From assembly GCF_020216065.1 (NCBI RefSeq), contig NZ_JAIWNA010000002.1, forward strand, positions 930,001 to 994,000: DNA of 64,000 nt. Direction: 5' to 3'. Each line of letters starts with the position of its first letter. Within the stretch, counting starts at the first letter, position 1. Made by a program: the position numbers and the translations under genes. Under the pieces are notes generated by a model, which saw only the letters and a list, made by a program, of their open reading frames with translations, was not told where the DNA came from and did no database searches. Of this stretch, positions 1-8,171 are shown in pieces. This DNA is from Nocardia rosealba (lineage in GTDB: Bacteria; Actinomycetota; Actinomycetes; Mycobacteriales; Mycobacteriaceae).

Positions 1-157
1 CACTGTCAAGGGTTGTGCTCACGAGGATTCCCAGGCCGCAGGGGGTTCGCCTGTGCGGTGGGCGGTTGTGCCGCAGTCTCGAGCGCCGAGCCCGCGAACG
101 GTAGCTGCCGTCATCGACGCGCTTCAGCCCTACTCCCTATCATTACCTAATTGCACC

Positions 158-175
158 TATCCGAACGTTCCTATA
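158..175. promoter_or_regulatory. Dyad at the promoter of the first HTH gene
   Basis: TATCCGAAC followed directly by GTTCCTATA. Seven of nine positions pair as an inverted repeat around the core GAACGTTC. It lies 10 bases upstream of the ATG at 186. TTGCAC (151-156) and TATACG (172-177) could be -35 and -10 boxes, with a short 15-base spacer. A repressor bound here would block the promoter, and the small HTH protein next door is the obvious candidate. That link is inference. Confidence 0.35.
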
Positions 176-185
176 CGGTTGTTTC

Positions 186-608
186 ATGCCAGAAGGTTTC
201 TATTCGGTGGAACAGGTCGCGGAATTGCTCGGACTGCATGTGCGCACCGTGCGCGGATATGTGCGCGACGGCAAACTGCCCGCCGCCCGTATCGGCAAGC
301 AGTACCGCATCACCCACGACGACCTCGAGACCTTCACCGGCCTCCCGATCAGCGCACCGAAACCAGCAACCGCCGGGCACGCGGAGGCCTCCTGCATCGT
401 CGAGATCGACGACATCGACCGCGCCACCGTCGACCGTGTCGCAACCCTGCTCACCGCCACCGCCGCGACACGGGGTCCCGGCGGACGGGCCCTGCGAGTC
501 GAAACCAGCTACGACCCCGCACGCGGACGCCTCAAAGTGATCCTGCTCGGCGGACTCGCCGACACCGCACGCCTGCTCGACTACCTGGACGGAGTCCTCG
601 CCCCATGA
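186..608 (+). CDS. Excisionase/MerR-type helix-turn-helix protein
   Basis: A 140-residue protein. Residues 5-55 form a classic HTH_17 (excisionase-like) DNA-binding segment: SVEQVAELLGLHVRTVRGYV, then a wing with GKQYRI and DDLETF. The remaining 85 residues have a mixed alpha/beta pattern I do not recognise. Its stop codon overlaps the ATG of the alpha/beta hydrolase gene in an ATGA arrangement at 605-608, so the two are translationally coupled and probably form one operon. Likely role: a small DNA-binding regulator, possibly acting on its own promoter, where a dyad is seen at 158-175. The first 185 bases hold only this promoter region. Confidence 0.85.
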   Translation: MPEGFYSVEQVAELLGLHVRTVRGYVRDGKLPAARIGKQYRITHDDLETFTGLPISAPKPATAGHAEASCIVEIDDIDRATVDRVATLLTATAATRGPGGRALRVETSYDPARGRLKVILLGGLADTARLLDYLDGVLAP

Positions 609-1444
609 GCACCATCTACACCTCCGAGCACGGCCGCGAACGCATCGCGCAGCGCTACCGCGAACATCTGGCGACCTGGCCGGTGCCGTGGGAGCAGCGG
701 CTCGTCCCGACCGCCGCGGGTGAGACGTTCGTGCTGGTCTGCGGACCGGCCGACGCGCCACCGCTGGTACTGCTGCACGGTTCCGGATCCAATACGAGCG
801 CCTGGCGCGGCGATGTCAGCGAGTGGGCGGCCCACTTCCGGGTGTACGCGGTCGACCTGCCCGGCGAGCCCGGTTTCAGCGCGCCCACCAGGCTGGCGCT
901 GGACACCGACGCCTGCGCGAACTGGCTCGACGAGGTCCTCGACGGGCTGGGGCTGGACACGGTGTCGATGACCGGGATGTCTCTGGGTGGCTGGACCGCA
1001 CTGGACTACGTGACCCGCAGACCGGGCCGGGTCGAGGCGCTGGCGCTGCTGTGCCCCGGCGGTCTGGGCAGGCATCGCTACGGGTGGCTGGTGAAAGCCG
1101 TGGGTCTACGGTTGCTCGGTCGCCACAGTGTGCGCGACATGGCGCGAACCGGTCTTGGCCTCACCGGTCCGGCGGCGGAGCCGATCCTCGACGACGTGGA
1201 ACTGGTCTTCACCCATTTCTCGGCCCGCTCGGGCAACTTACCGAGGTTCTCCGAGGCGCGGCTGCGGGCGGTGGACATCCCGGTGCTGGTGATCGTCGGC
1301 GAGCGTGACGCCCTGTTCGATTCGGCGGGCACCGCACGTCGTGCCCGGTTGCTCGCCAAGGGCGAGGTGCTGGTGCTGCCCGGTGTAGGACACGCGGTAC
1401 TCGGCCAGGCGGAACGGATCAGCCGGTTCCTGCGCTCCCGGTGA
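605..1444 (+). CDS. Alpha/beta hydrolase
   Basis: A 279-residue alpha/beta-fold hydrolase. It has the oxyanion-side motif LLHGSGSNTSAW, the nucleophile elbow GMSLGG, an acid residue in VIVGERDALFD and the catalytic His in GVGHAVL near the C terminus, so the Ser-Asp-His triad looks complete. The start is the ATG at 605, which overlaps the upstream HTH gene stop by four bases. A longer in-frame reading from position 53 is rejected because its first part is the shadow of the HTH gene. The substrate cannot be read from the sequence. Co-transcription with a small HTH protein suggests a self-regulated unit. Confidence 0.88.
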   Translation: MSTIYTSEHGRERIAQRYREHLATWPVPWEQRLVPTAAGETFVLVCGPADAPPLVLLHGSGSNTSAWRGDVSEWAAHFRVYAVDLPGEPGFSAPTRLALDTDACANWLDEVLDGLGLDTVSMTGMSLGGWTALDYVTRRPGRVEALALLCPGGLGRHRYGWLVKAVGLRLLGRHSVRDMARTGLGLTGPAAEPILDDVELVFTHFSARSGNLPRFSEARLRAVDIPVLVIVGERDALFDSAGTARRARLLAKGEVLVLPGVGHAVLGQAERISRFLRSR

Positions 1445-1470
1445 CCGCCGCTCCCCGACGTGCGGCGGTC
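1443..1470. terminator. Hairpin between convergent genes
   Basis: GACCGCCGC (1443-1451) pairs perfectly with GCGGCGGTC (1462-1470) across a 10-base loop. It starts at the hydrolase stop and precedes the convergent small secreted-protein gene. There is no clear T-run, as is common in actinobacteria. Confidence 0.5.
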
Positions 1471-1481
1471 CGGGGTTCAGC

Positions 1482-1736
1482 TCACTGCTCGTAGCACTGC
1501 ACGTTCAGGTTGTCGACGTTCTCACCGAACTGCGGCAGCGCGTAGAACGAGGCACCGACCTGGTCGGGGGCCTGCACGGTGACATCGGGCAGCGGGGCGC
1601 CCGCGCGGTCGGTTGCGGTGCACACGAAGGTCTTGTTCTCCCACCAGCCGGCGGGGAAGGCCTGGGCGGGCGCGGCGACGACGGCGCCGAGCAGCAGCGC
1701 GGCGGCGGATCCGGTAACGATCGAACGAGTCGACAT
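1482..1736 (-). CDS. Small secreted protein of unknown function
   Basis: An 84-residue protein with a clear Sec signal peptide: positively charged MSTR, the hydrophobic stretch AAALLLGAVVAAPAQA, and a likely signal peptidase I site after AQA near residue 26. The mature part is about 58 residues, with Trp-Trp near its start and two Cys (FVCTAT and VQCYEQ) that could form a disulfide in the extracytoplasmic space. The ATG at 1736 was chosen because it begins the signal peptide. Longer in-frame readings lack one. Small two-cysteine secreted proteins of this type are common in Nocardia and Rhodococcus but have no assigned function. Confidence 0.8.
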   Translation of the reverse strand: MSTRSIVTGSAAALLLGAVVAAPAQAFPAGWWENKTFVCTATDRAGAPLPDVTVQAPDQVGASFYALPQFGENVDNLNVQCYEQ

Positions 1737-1824
1737 GGTGTTCCTCTGATGATGCGGGGACAGCGAAAGTGCTTGGAGCACACTAGCACCGGCACTGTCG
1801 TCCACCCAGGAAAATCCGTGCCGG

Positions 1825-2385
1825 TCAGGATGGCGTGCGCACCCGCGCTTTCCCGCCCTGCGGACCGAACATGTGCAGGATCTCGACGGTTCGATCGTCG
1901 GCGGGCCCGAACCAGTGCGGTCGGTCGGTGTCGAACTCGGCGACCTCGCCCGCACGAAGCACGAGTTCTTCCTCGCCGAGAATCAACCTCAGGTCACCGG
2001 CCAGCACATACAGCCATTCGTACCCGGCGTGGGTGACCAGGCGCGGCTTGTTCGGGCCGAGAATCTGTTTGAAGACCTGCATGCGTCCCGGGTACTCGGT
2101 CAGCGGCACGACCACACTGCCGTTGCGGCTGCGTCGCGGCGTGAGATGCACGCGCGGGTCGCCGGTGGCGGGTGCGGCGATCAACTGGTCGAGCGAGACT
2201 CGATGCGCCCGCGCCAACGGCAGCAGCAGATCCAGGGTAGGGCGTCGCTTGCCGGTTTCCAGCCGCGACAGGGCGCTCACCGAGATCCCCGTCTCGGCCG
2301 ACAACTCGTGCAGGGTCAGACCGCGGCCGCGGCGCAATGCCAGCAGGCGCGGTCCGATCTCGTCGATGATCTGGGCGTCGTCCAC
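1825..2385 (-). CDS. XRE-family regulator with C-terminal cupin domain
   Basis: A 186-residue regulator when started at GTG 2385. The N-terminal HTH_3 domain (about residues 5-60) contains GLTLHELSAETGISVSALSR. The C-terminal cupin domain contains HAGYEWLYVLAG, EELVLRAGEV and RPHWFGP. This domain pair is typical of SutR/PuuR-like regulators that sense a small ligand in the cupin. A longer ATG at 2454 exists, but that start would overlap the divergent MFS gene and place the operator dyad (2392-2412) inside the coding region, so 2385 is preferred. It probably represses the divergent exporter and itself. Confidence 0.85.
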   Translation of the reverse strand: MDDAQIIDEIGPRLLALRRGRGLTLHELSAETGISVSALSRLETGKRRPTLDLLLPLARAHRVSLDQLIAAPATGDPRVHLTPRRSRNGSVVVPLTEYPGRMQVFKQILGPNKPRLVTHAGYEWLYVLAGDLRLILGEEELVLRAGEVAEFDTDRPHWFGPADDRTVEILHMFGPQGGKARVRTPS

Positions 2386-2391
2386 CGCACC

Positions 2392-2412
2392 ATTTTGCGG
2401 TCTTCGCAAAAT
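2392..2412. promoter_or_regulatory. Operator dyad between XRE-cupin regulator and MFS exporter
   Basis: ATTTTGCG (2392-2399), five-base spacer, CGCAAAAT (2405-2412): a perfect 8-bp inverted repeat. It sits 7 bases upstream of the regulator GTG and 40 bases upstream of the exporter ATG. XRE-cupin regulators bind dyads of this size, so this is the likely autoregulatory operator. Confidence 0.7.
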
Positions 2413-2452
2413 CTGTACCGGTTCGCTCGGCCTCGCCTCGACGATTCTCGCC

Positions 2453-3865
2453 ATGATCGACACAGCGAAAGACCACGCCCTCGGCGCAAGACGACGATGG
2501 GCGGTGCTGGCCGTGTGCAGCACAGGCCTGTTCCTGGTGGGGCTGGACACCACCATCGTCAACGCCGCCCTGCCGTCCATCGGCCGCGACCTGCGCACCG
2601 GAGTCCGCGGCATCGCCTGGATCGTCGACGCCTACACCTTGGTGATGGCGAGCCTGCTGATCTCTGCGGGCGCCGTCGCCGACCGGGTCGGACGGCGACG
2701 GGTGTTCCGGGCGGGGCTGGTGCTGTTCGGCACGTCGTCGATGCTGTGCGCGGCGGCCCCGACGCTCGACGTGCTGCTCGCCGCGCGGATCGCGCAAGGT
2801 GCGGGTGCGGCGATGTTGAGCCCGGTGGCGTTGGCGATCGTCGTCGGGGTGTTCACCGACCCGGCGCAGCGGGCTCGCGCGATCGGCGTGTGGGCGGCGG
2901 TCTTCGGAGTGGCGATGGCGGCGGGGCCGGTCGTCGGCGGTGCGCTGGTACAGAGCCTCGGATGGCGTGGGGTGTTCTGGGTGAACCTGCCGGTGATCGC
3001 GGTGGTGCTCGTGCTGACGGCGCTGGTGGTTCCGGAGTCGAAAGCCGCGCGGGTGCGGCGGCTCGACGGTCGCGGACAGGCGCTGCTGGTGATCGTGGTC
3101 GGCGGGTCTGTCGGTGTGCTTCTCGAGGGTCCGCGGCTCGGCTGGGCTTCGCCCGCGACGGTGGTCGCATCGGCGGTGGTGTGCGCGGCGATGGTCGCGT
3201 TCGTCCGGCTCGAAGGTCGCCGGTCCGAACCGTTGATCGATCCGGGTTTGTTCCGGCGGGCACCGTTCACCGCCGCTGTATTCAGCGCGGTCGCGGTGTT
3301 CGTCGCCCTCGGCGCCACCTTGCTGGTGGTGGCGCTGTATCTGCAGGACGCGCGCGGGATGTCACCGGCGGCGGCCGGTGCGGTGATGCTGCCACTGGCG
3401 GTACCCGCGATCGTGTTCGCCCCACTCTCGGGTGTGCTCGTGAGCCGCCACGGTGCGCGGTTGCCGCTACAGCTCGCGGGCGGATTCACCGCGCTCGGTG
3501 GTGTGCTGCTGTTCGTCGCGGTCGGCGAACACCGCCCGATCCCCCTGTTGCTCACCGCATTGCTGCTGGTCGGAATCGGATTCGGCTTCGCCAACCCGCC
3601 CATCACCACCACCGCCGTGAGCGGGTTGCCCGCCGACCGCGCCGGTGTCGCAGGCGGAATCACCTCCACCGCACGTCAATTCGGTGCCGCTCTCGGTGTC
3701 GCCGTGGCAGGTGGGTTCATCGGCGGCGCCGCGCAGACGGAACTGGCTCAGCACGCGCGGCCCGGTTGGGTTCTGGTCGGGTGCTGCGGGCTGCTCGTCA
3801 TGGTCGCGGCCGGGTTCGCACCCTCAGAACGCGGGCCAGGGGATCGGGCGGGCCGAATTCGGTAG
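2453..3865 (+). CDS. MFS drug exporter, DHA2 (EmrB/QacA) family
   Basis: A 470-residue membrane protein with about 14 hydrophobic segments, the DHA2 layout. The first-helix motif is LDTTIVNAALPSIGRDL, and the loop 2-3 motif A is GAVADRVGRRR. These transporters expel lipophilic or cationic compounds by proton antiport. It is transcribed divergently from an XRE-cupin regulator with an operator dyad between them, so it is probably induced by a ligand of that regulator. Its 3' end overlaps the convergent SCO1664-family gene by 42 bases. The start is the ATG at 2453. The longer reading from 1835 is the antisense shadow of the regulator. Confidence 0.92.
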   Translation: MIDTAKDHALGARRRWAVLAVCSTGLFLVGLDTTIVNAALPSIGRDLRTGVRGIAWIVDAYTLVMASLLISAGAVADRVGRRRVFRAGLVLFGTSSMLCAAAPTLDVLLAARIAQGAGAAMLSPVALAIVVGVFTDPAQRARAIGVWAAVFGVAMAAGPVVGGALVQSLGWRGVFWVNLPVIAVVLVLTALVVPESKAARVRRLDGRGQALLVIVVGGSVGVLLEGPRLGWASPATVVASAVVCAAMVAFVRLEGRRSEPLIDPGLFRRAPFTAAVFSAVAVFVALGATLLVVALYLQDARGMSPAAAGAVMLPLAVPAIVFAPLSGVLVSRHGARLPLQLAGGFTALGGVLLFVAVGEHRPIPLLLTALLLVGIGFGFANPPITTTAVSGLPADRAGVAGGITSTARQFGAALGVAVAGGFIGGAAQTELAQHARPGWVLVGCCGLLVMVAAGFAPSERGPGDRAGRIR

Positions 3866-4621
3866 GGGCATGACCGGGCGTTCCAGCAGGGCTTTCGTGC
3901 GTTCGGTCAGTGCGGTGATCTCGGCGTCGGTGATGTGCTCGGCGAGCGAATCCGCTATCGGGCCGGTCAGATTCGTGGCGAACGCGGTGACATCGGCGAT
4001 CAATGCCTCGTCGATGGGCTGACCGGCCCACCCCCACAGCACCGTGCGCAGTTTCGGTTCGCTGTGCAGGCAGATGCCGTGATCGACGCCGTAGACCTGA
4101 CCGTCGACACCTTCCAGCGCGTGCCCACCTTTGCGGTCGGCGTTGTTGAGCAGCAGGTCGAGCACCGCCATGCGTTGCAGGCGTGGATCGTCGGCGTGCA
4201 CGAGCGAGATCTCGTTGCCGGTGTCGTCCAGGGCGCGCAGCACCTCGCAGAACCCCTCGGGCACCGTGCCCGGCGAACACAGATCGACCAGGTCCAGGCG
4301 CTGGCGTGCGTCGGTGCGGTTGTCGACCGAGGTCACCCACCGCTGCACCATGCCCGGCCCGAACGGACCGTCGCGCAACGCCGTTTCCGGGATGACACCC
4401 CATCCCAGCTGTTCGGAGATCAGGTACGAGGCCACCTCGCGCCCGGCGAGGGTGCCGTCGGGGAAGTCCCACAGCGGTCGTTCGCCGCGCACCGGCTTGT
4501 ACACCACCCGCAGCGGCGCACCATCGGGTTCGGGTGCGGCGATCTCGCACACCAGCGTCAGGTTGCTGGCGACGCCGACCCGTCCGATGATCTCGAGCTC
4601 ACCGTCGGTGATGCCGGACAC
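3824..4621 (-). CDS. SCO1664-family protein (PI3/4-kinase-like fold)
   Basis: A 265-residue protein of the actinobacterial SCO1664 family, related to the phosphatidylinositol 3/4-kinase fold. VYKPVRGERPLWDFPDGTLA gives the ATP-site lysine region, LDLLLNNADRKGGH resembles the catalytic-loop D...N pattern, and VDHGICLH the metal-binding segment. The GTG start at 4621 follows the DUF3090 stop by three bases. The gene is the last of the run phosphatase, DUF3090, this gene. The same set is conserved in mycobacteria (Rv2135c-Rv2133c, from memory), usually near mshC. Here mshC is absent and an exporter converges instead. Biochemical role unknown. Confidence 0.85.
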   Translation of the reverse strand: MSGITDGELEIIGRVGVASNLTLVCEIAAPEPDGAPLRVVYKPVRGERPLWDFPDGTLAGREVASYLISEQLGWGVIPETALRDGPFGPGMVQRWVTSVDNRTDARQRLDLVDLCSPGTVPEGFCEVLRALDDTGNEISLVHADDPRLQRMAVLDLLLNNADRKGGHALEGVDGQVYGVDHGICLHSEPKLRTVLWGWAGQPIDEALIADVTAFATNLTGPIADSLAEHITDAEITALTERTKALLERPVMPLPNSARPIPWPAF

Positions 4622-4624
4622 GTC

Positions 4625-5212
4625 TCACTCCTCGTCGAGTTCGGCCGCACCGAAGATCTCGCCGCGCTTGTAGCCGTTGGTGCGCACACACATATGCCCG
4701 CGCGCCGACAGCGGTTCCCCGCACAGCGGGCACGGTGGGCGTCCGGCCGCGATCACCCGGGTGGAGCGCAACGCGAACTCGCGCGCCTGCATCGGGGTGA
4801 GGAACACGCGCACCGCGTCGGGGCCCTCGTCGGTGTCGTCGAGCACCACCGATTCGTCGACCTCGGTCTCGGTGATCGCCAGCAGTTCGACCACCACGGC
4901 GTTCGCGTCGGCGTCCCAGCCCAGACCCATGGTGCCGACCCGGAATTCGGTGTCGATGGGAGTCGTCAGCGGCGCCACATCGGTGACGTCCTCACCTTCG
5001 GGCGGTACTTCGGCCCCGAAACGGCGCGCCACCTCGTCGAGCAGCAACCCCATCCGGTCGGCGAGCACCTTCACCTGCTGCTTTTCCAGCAGCACGCTGA
5101 CCACGCGCGGTTCCTGCACGGCCTGCAGGTAGAACGAACGATCGCCCGGCTCGCCCACGGTCCCGGCGACGAAACGATCGGGGGTGCGGAATACATGGAT
5201 TGCGCGTGACAC
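4625..5212 (-). CDS. DUF3090 family protein
   Basis: A 195-residue protein of the actinobacterial DUF3090 family. The N terminus SRAIHVFRTPDRFVAG and the C-terminal segment CPLCGEPLSARGHMC are recognisable. The three Cys and a His suggest a zinc knuckle. The GTG start at 5212 is set by a strong AGGAGG ribosome-binding site (complement of 5217-5222). The reading from 5245 adds residues before that site. It belongs to the phosphatase-DUF3090-SCO1664 operon. Function is not established. Confidence 0.87.
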   Translation of the reverse strand: MSRAIHVFRTPDRFVAGTVGEPGDRSFYLQAVQEPRVVSVLLEKQQVKVLADRMGLLLDEVARRFGAEVPPEGEDVTDVAPLTTPIDTEFRVGTMGLGWDADANAVVVELLAITETEVDESVVLDDTDEGPDAVRVFLTPMQAREFALRSTRVIAAGRPPCPLCGEPLSARGHMCVRTNGYKRGEIFGAAELDEE

Positions 5213-5264
5213 ATGCACCTCCTGATACGTGACCCTCAACGACACTCACGAACAACCTCCTGGT

Positions 5265-5981
5265 TCAAGGAGAATCGCGGTGTCTCACATTCCCATTATC
5301 CGCACTCGCTGTCCCGGGTACTTCCCCGCCGGGCAGCGGTGGCGGTGGTGTACCCGCGGACAGGGCCGACAGGTCGGCGCCGGTGTCGTTGAACTTCCAC
5401 ACCGACGGCCCGTGCGGGCTGTACCGGACCACACTGATCGAGGCCGGTTCCACCGCGATCCGCTGAAAACTGTCCAGGTGCAGGCCGAGCGCGTCGGCCA
5501 GGATCGACTTGATGACATCGCCGTGCGCGCACGCCACCCACAGCACATCGCGACCGGCCTTGTCGGCGAGCCGGCGTTCGGTGTCGCGGATCGCGGCCAC
5601 CGCCCGCTGCTGCACCTGGGCCAGACCTTCGCCACCGGGGAACACAGCACCGGAAGCGTGCCCCTGCACCACTTTCCACAGCGGTTCGGTGAGCAGTTCG
5701 GCGATCGGGCGCCCGGTCCATTCGCCGTAGTCGACCTCGATGAGCCGTTCGTCGTGTTCGGGTTCGAGACCGAGTTTGTCGGCCAGCGGGGCGACGGTGC
5801 GCTGACAGCGCAGCAGCGGTGAGCTGGCGATGTGTTCGATCGGCAGGGTGGCGAGCCGGTCGGCGACCGCGGCGGCCTGTTCGGTGCCACGCTCGGTGAG
5901 CTCCACACCGGGTGCGCGCCCGGCAAGGGTGCGCGCGGTGTTGGAGGTGGACACTCCGTGCCGGAGCAGGATCACCGTCAT
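5265..5981 (-). CDS. MSMEG_4193-type histidine phosphatase
   Basis: A 238-residue member of the histidine phosphatase (phosphoglycerate-mutase-like) superfamily. The RHG motif at residues 7-9 (LLRHGVSTSN) holds the phospho-accepting His. Other superfamily landmarks are SSPLLRCQRT, the acidic segment around DYGEWTGR and the second His in VACAHGDVIKS. The 30 C-terminal residues are Pro/Gly-rich and probably disordered. It is the first gene of the phosphatase-DUF3090-SCO1664 run, 52 bases upstream of DUF3090 and just downstream of uppP. The substrate is unknown. It is annotated as a putative phosphomutase in mycobacteria. Confidence 0.9.
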   Translation of the reverse strand: MTVILLRHGVSTSNTARTLAGRAPGVELTERGTEQAAAVADRLATLPIEHIASSPLLRCQRTVAPLADKLGLEPEHDERLIEVDYGEWTGRPIAELLTEPLWKVVQGHASGAVFPGGEGLAQVQQRAVAAIRDTERRLADKAGRDVLWVACAHGDVIKSILADALGLHLDSFQRIAVEPASISVVRYSPHGPSVWKFNDTGADLSALSAGTPPPPLPGGEVPGTASADNGNVRHRDSP

Positions 5982-6013
5982 GGGACCAGCCTAACCATCA
6001 GCGGGCCGCGCGC

Positions 6014-6958
6014 TCAGGTGGCGGAGACGACACCCGCGGCGAGCAGGCCCATCACCGTCAGGCCGAGGATGATCCGGTAGCCGACGAACCAGTAGAAGGA
6101 ATGCTTGCCGACGAACTTGAGCAGCCACGCCACCGAGGCATAGCCGACGACGAAGGCGAGGACGGTCGCGACAAGCAGTTGCGGGCCGCTCGCGTTGAGG
6201 CCCTCACCGGCCGGTTCGAAGGCGTCGGGCAGGCTGAACAGTCCCGACGCGGTGACGGCGGGAATGGCGAGCAGGAAAGAGAACCGCACCGCCGCTTCCC
6301 GTTTCAGGCCCAGGAACAGGCCCGCGGTCGAGGTGGCGCCGGAACGCGACACCCCCGGGATCAGGGCAAGGCACTGGGCCAGGCCCATGATGATGCCGTC
6401 GCGGGTGGTGAGCTGTTCGATCGGACGGGCCTTCTTGCCGTAGTACTCACCGGCGGCGATCACCAGCGCGAACGCCACCAGCATGAACGACACCAGCCAC
6501 AGGTTGCGGGCCCCGGTGCGGATCTCGTCCTTGAACAGGAACCCGAGCACACCGATCGGGATGGTCGCGATGATGACGTACCAGCCGACGCGGTAGTCCA
6601 GCTCACGCTGGGTGTCGCGTTCGTGGGCTTCGCGGGCACTGCGGTCCATCACCGGCAGCTTCGTCGTCACCCGGTCACCGACGGCCACCGCACGCTGGGA
6701 GCGTTCGCGCCATCGCATGCCGAGGGTGGTGAACCAGGCGATGAGGATGCGCCAGATGTCCTTGGCGAAATACACCAGGACCGCGGCCTCGGTGCCGAGC
6801 TGGGTGACGGCGGTGAACGACGCACCCGCGTCGTCACCGAAGAACACACCCGAGACGATGCGCAAGTGTCCGGAGGAGGAGATCGGCAGGAACTCCGTGA
6901 GCCCCTGCACCAGTCCGAGTACCAATGCCTGGAACCAGGTCATCGACTCGCCCACCAC
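6014..6958 (-). CDS. uppP: Undecaprenyl-diphosphate phosphatase (bacitracin resistance)
   Basis: An integral membrane phosphatase that recycles the lipid carrier for peptidoglycan by converting undecaprenyl diphosphate to the monophosphate. Family motifs are clear: [14 protein letters not shown] near the N terminus and [13 protein letters not shown] in the second half, both lining the active site. At 314 residues it is longer than the usual ~276. The excess is a hydrophilic, charged loop (about residues 87-122, with [14 protein letters not shown]). GTG 6958 and ATG 6943 are both possible starts. An AGGAGG lies directly upstream of the GTG (complement of 6961-6966), so spacing is poor for one and long for the other. 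Confidence 0.93.
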   Translation of the reverse strand: MVGESMTWFQALVLGLVQGLTEFLPISSSGHLRIVSGVFFGDDAGASFTAVTQLGTEAAVLVYFAKDIWRILIAWFTTLGMRWRERSQRAVAVGDRVTTKLPVMDRSAREAHERDTQRELDYRVGWYVIIATIPIGVLGFLFKDEIRTGARNLWLVSFMLVAFALVIAAGEYYGKKARPIEQLTTRDGIIMGLAQCLALIPGVSRSGATSTAGLFLGLKREAAVRFSFLLAIPAVTASGLFSLPDAFEPAGEGLNASGPQLLVATVLAFVVGYASVAWLLKFVGKHSFYWFVGYRIILGLTVMGLLAAGVVSAT

Positions 6959-7176
6959 ATCCTCCTACCACTTCTCGCGCCCGAAAGATCGCGTCCTCCT
7001 GGGCTTTTGCTTGCTCGCCCGGCCGTGTGGGCCCGCGATCCCGCAGCGACCCTACCCGTCGGGCCGGATCAGTGTCTTCGGCCCACCGGTGAACCCGACT
7101 CGCACCGGGTCGGCGCGGCGGTGACGGCCACGCCGCGCATTAGGCTGGGCGCCGTGACGAAAGCACGGGCGCGGTG

Positions 7177-8154
7177 ATGGAACAGCGAACGGTGGGACGA
7201 AGCGGACTGCGGGTGTCGCGGATCGGGTTGGCGACCCACACCTGGGGCACCCATACCGACGCCGAGGAGGCCTCGGTGCAGCTGGCGGCCTTCGCCGATG
7301 CCGGGGGAACACTGATCGACCTCTCCCCCGTCTACGGCGACGGCGCCGCGCATCAGATCCTGGCCGGGTTGCTCGGTGAGGTGGTCTCGCGCGAGGACGT
7401 GGTGCTCAGCGGGTGTGCGGGGGTGGTGACCCACAAGCCGGGTGCCGGGGTGGGTGACACGGTGCCCGCACCGGCCGCGGTGGGTCCCGTCGTCGACGCG
7501 TCCCGGCGAACCTTGCTGCGCCAGCTCGATCGCACCCTCACCGACCTGGGTACCGACCATCTCGACATCTTCAGCATCGCTGCCTGGGACCCCTACACCC
7601 CTCTCGAGGAGGTCGCGGCCACCCTCGAAACGGTGATCGCCACCGGACGGGCCAGGTACGCGGGCGTGCGTGGCCTCAGCGCCTGGCAGCTGGCGAGCCT
7701 CGCCGCGATCGGCCCGGTCACGGCCGCGCAGACACCGTATTCGCTGCTGGCGCGCGGCCCCGAGAACGATGTGATTCCGGCCGCACGCCATCACGGGGTG
7801 GGGATGATCGCTTCGGCGCCGCTGGCCGGTGGCATCCTCACCGGCAAATACAGCGACGGTGTGCCCGCCGATTCGCGCGGTGCCGACGAGTCGACGGCCG
7901 CCGAGATCCGCCGTCGCCTCGACGACGACCGCGCGACCCGGGTGGTCGACGCGCTGGTCACCGCCGCCGACGGGCTCGGTACTTCGCCGCTGGCGGTGGC
8001 GCTGGCCTGGATCCGGGACCGGCCGGGTATCGCGAGCATGATCGTCGGTGCGCGCGATATCGGTCAGCTCACGGGCGTGCTGGCCGCCGAAACCCTGGAA
8101 TTGCCGCGGGCGATCGCGGCCGCCCTCGACGATGTGAGCGCCCGTTCGGAATGA
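7177..8154 (+). CDS. Aldo/keto reductase-like protein with altered tetrad
   Basis: A 325-residue (alpha/beta)8-barrel protein of the aldo/keto reductase family, starting MEQRTVGRSGLRVSRIGL. The canonical tetrad is Asp-Tyr-Lys-His. Here Asp48 and Tyr53 (DLSPVYG) are present. The Lys position reads SGCAG (Cys80) where ATKxG is expected, and the His position reads SIAAWDP (Ala135) where VHAWDP is expected. The C-terminal cofactor-binding part is recognisable. Redox activity is therefore doubtful. GTG at 7174 is an alternative start. The stop overlaps the region leading into hmuT, so it may be co-transcribed with the heme importer. Confidence 0.87.
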   Translation: MEQRTVGRSGLRVSRIGLATHTWGTHTDAEEASVQLAAFADAGGTLIDLSPVYGDGAAHQILAGLLGEVVSREDVVLSGCAGVVTHKPGAGVGDTVPAPAAVGPVVDASRRTLLRQLDRTLTDLGTDHLDIFSIAAWDPYTPLEEVAATLETVIATGRARYAGVRGLSAWQLASLAAIGPVTAAQTPYSLLARGPENDVIPAARHHGVGMIASAPLAGGILTGKYSDGVPADSRGADESTAAEIRRRLDDDRATRVVDALVTAADGLGTSPLAVALAWIRDRPGIASMIVGARDIGQLTGVLAAETLELPRAIAAALDDVSARSE

Positions 8155-8171
8155 TGGCTAGCCTTACCTGC

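Noticed and set aside
53..600. N-terminal extension of the alpha/beta hydrolase back to position 53
   Set aside because: The extra residues are an Arg/Pro-rich shadow of the HTH gene; the ATGA overlap at 605 fits a normal coupled start.
8153..8171. IdeR/DtxR iron box before hmuT
   Set aside because: Only about 12 of 19 positions match the consensus, mostly in one half; too weak to call, though iron control of heme uptake would be expected.
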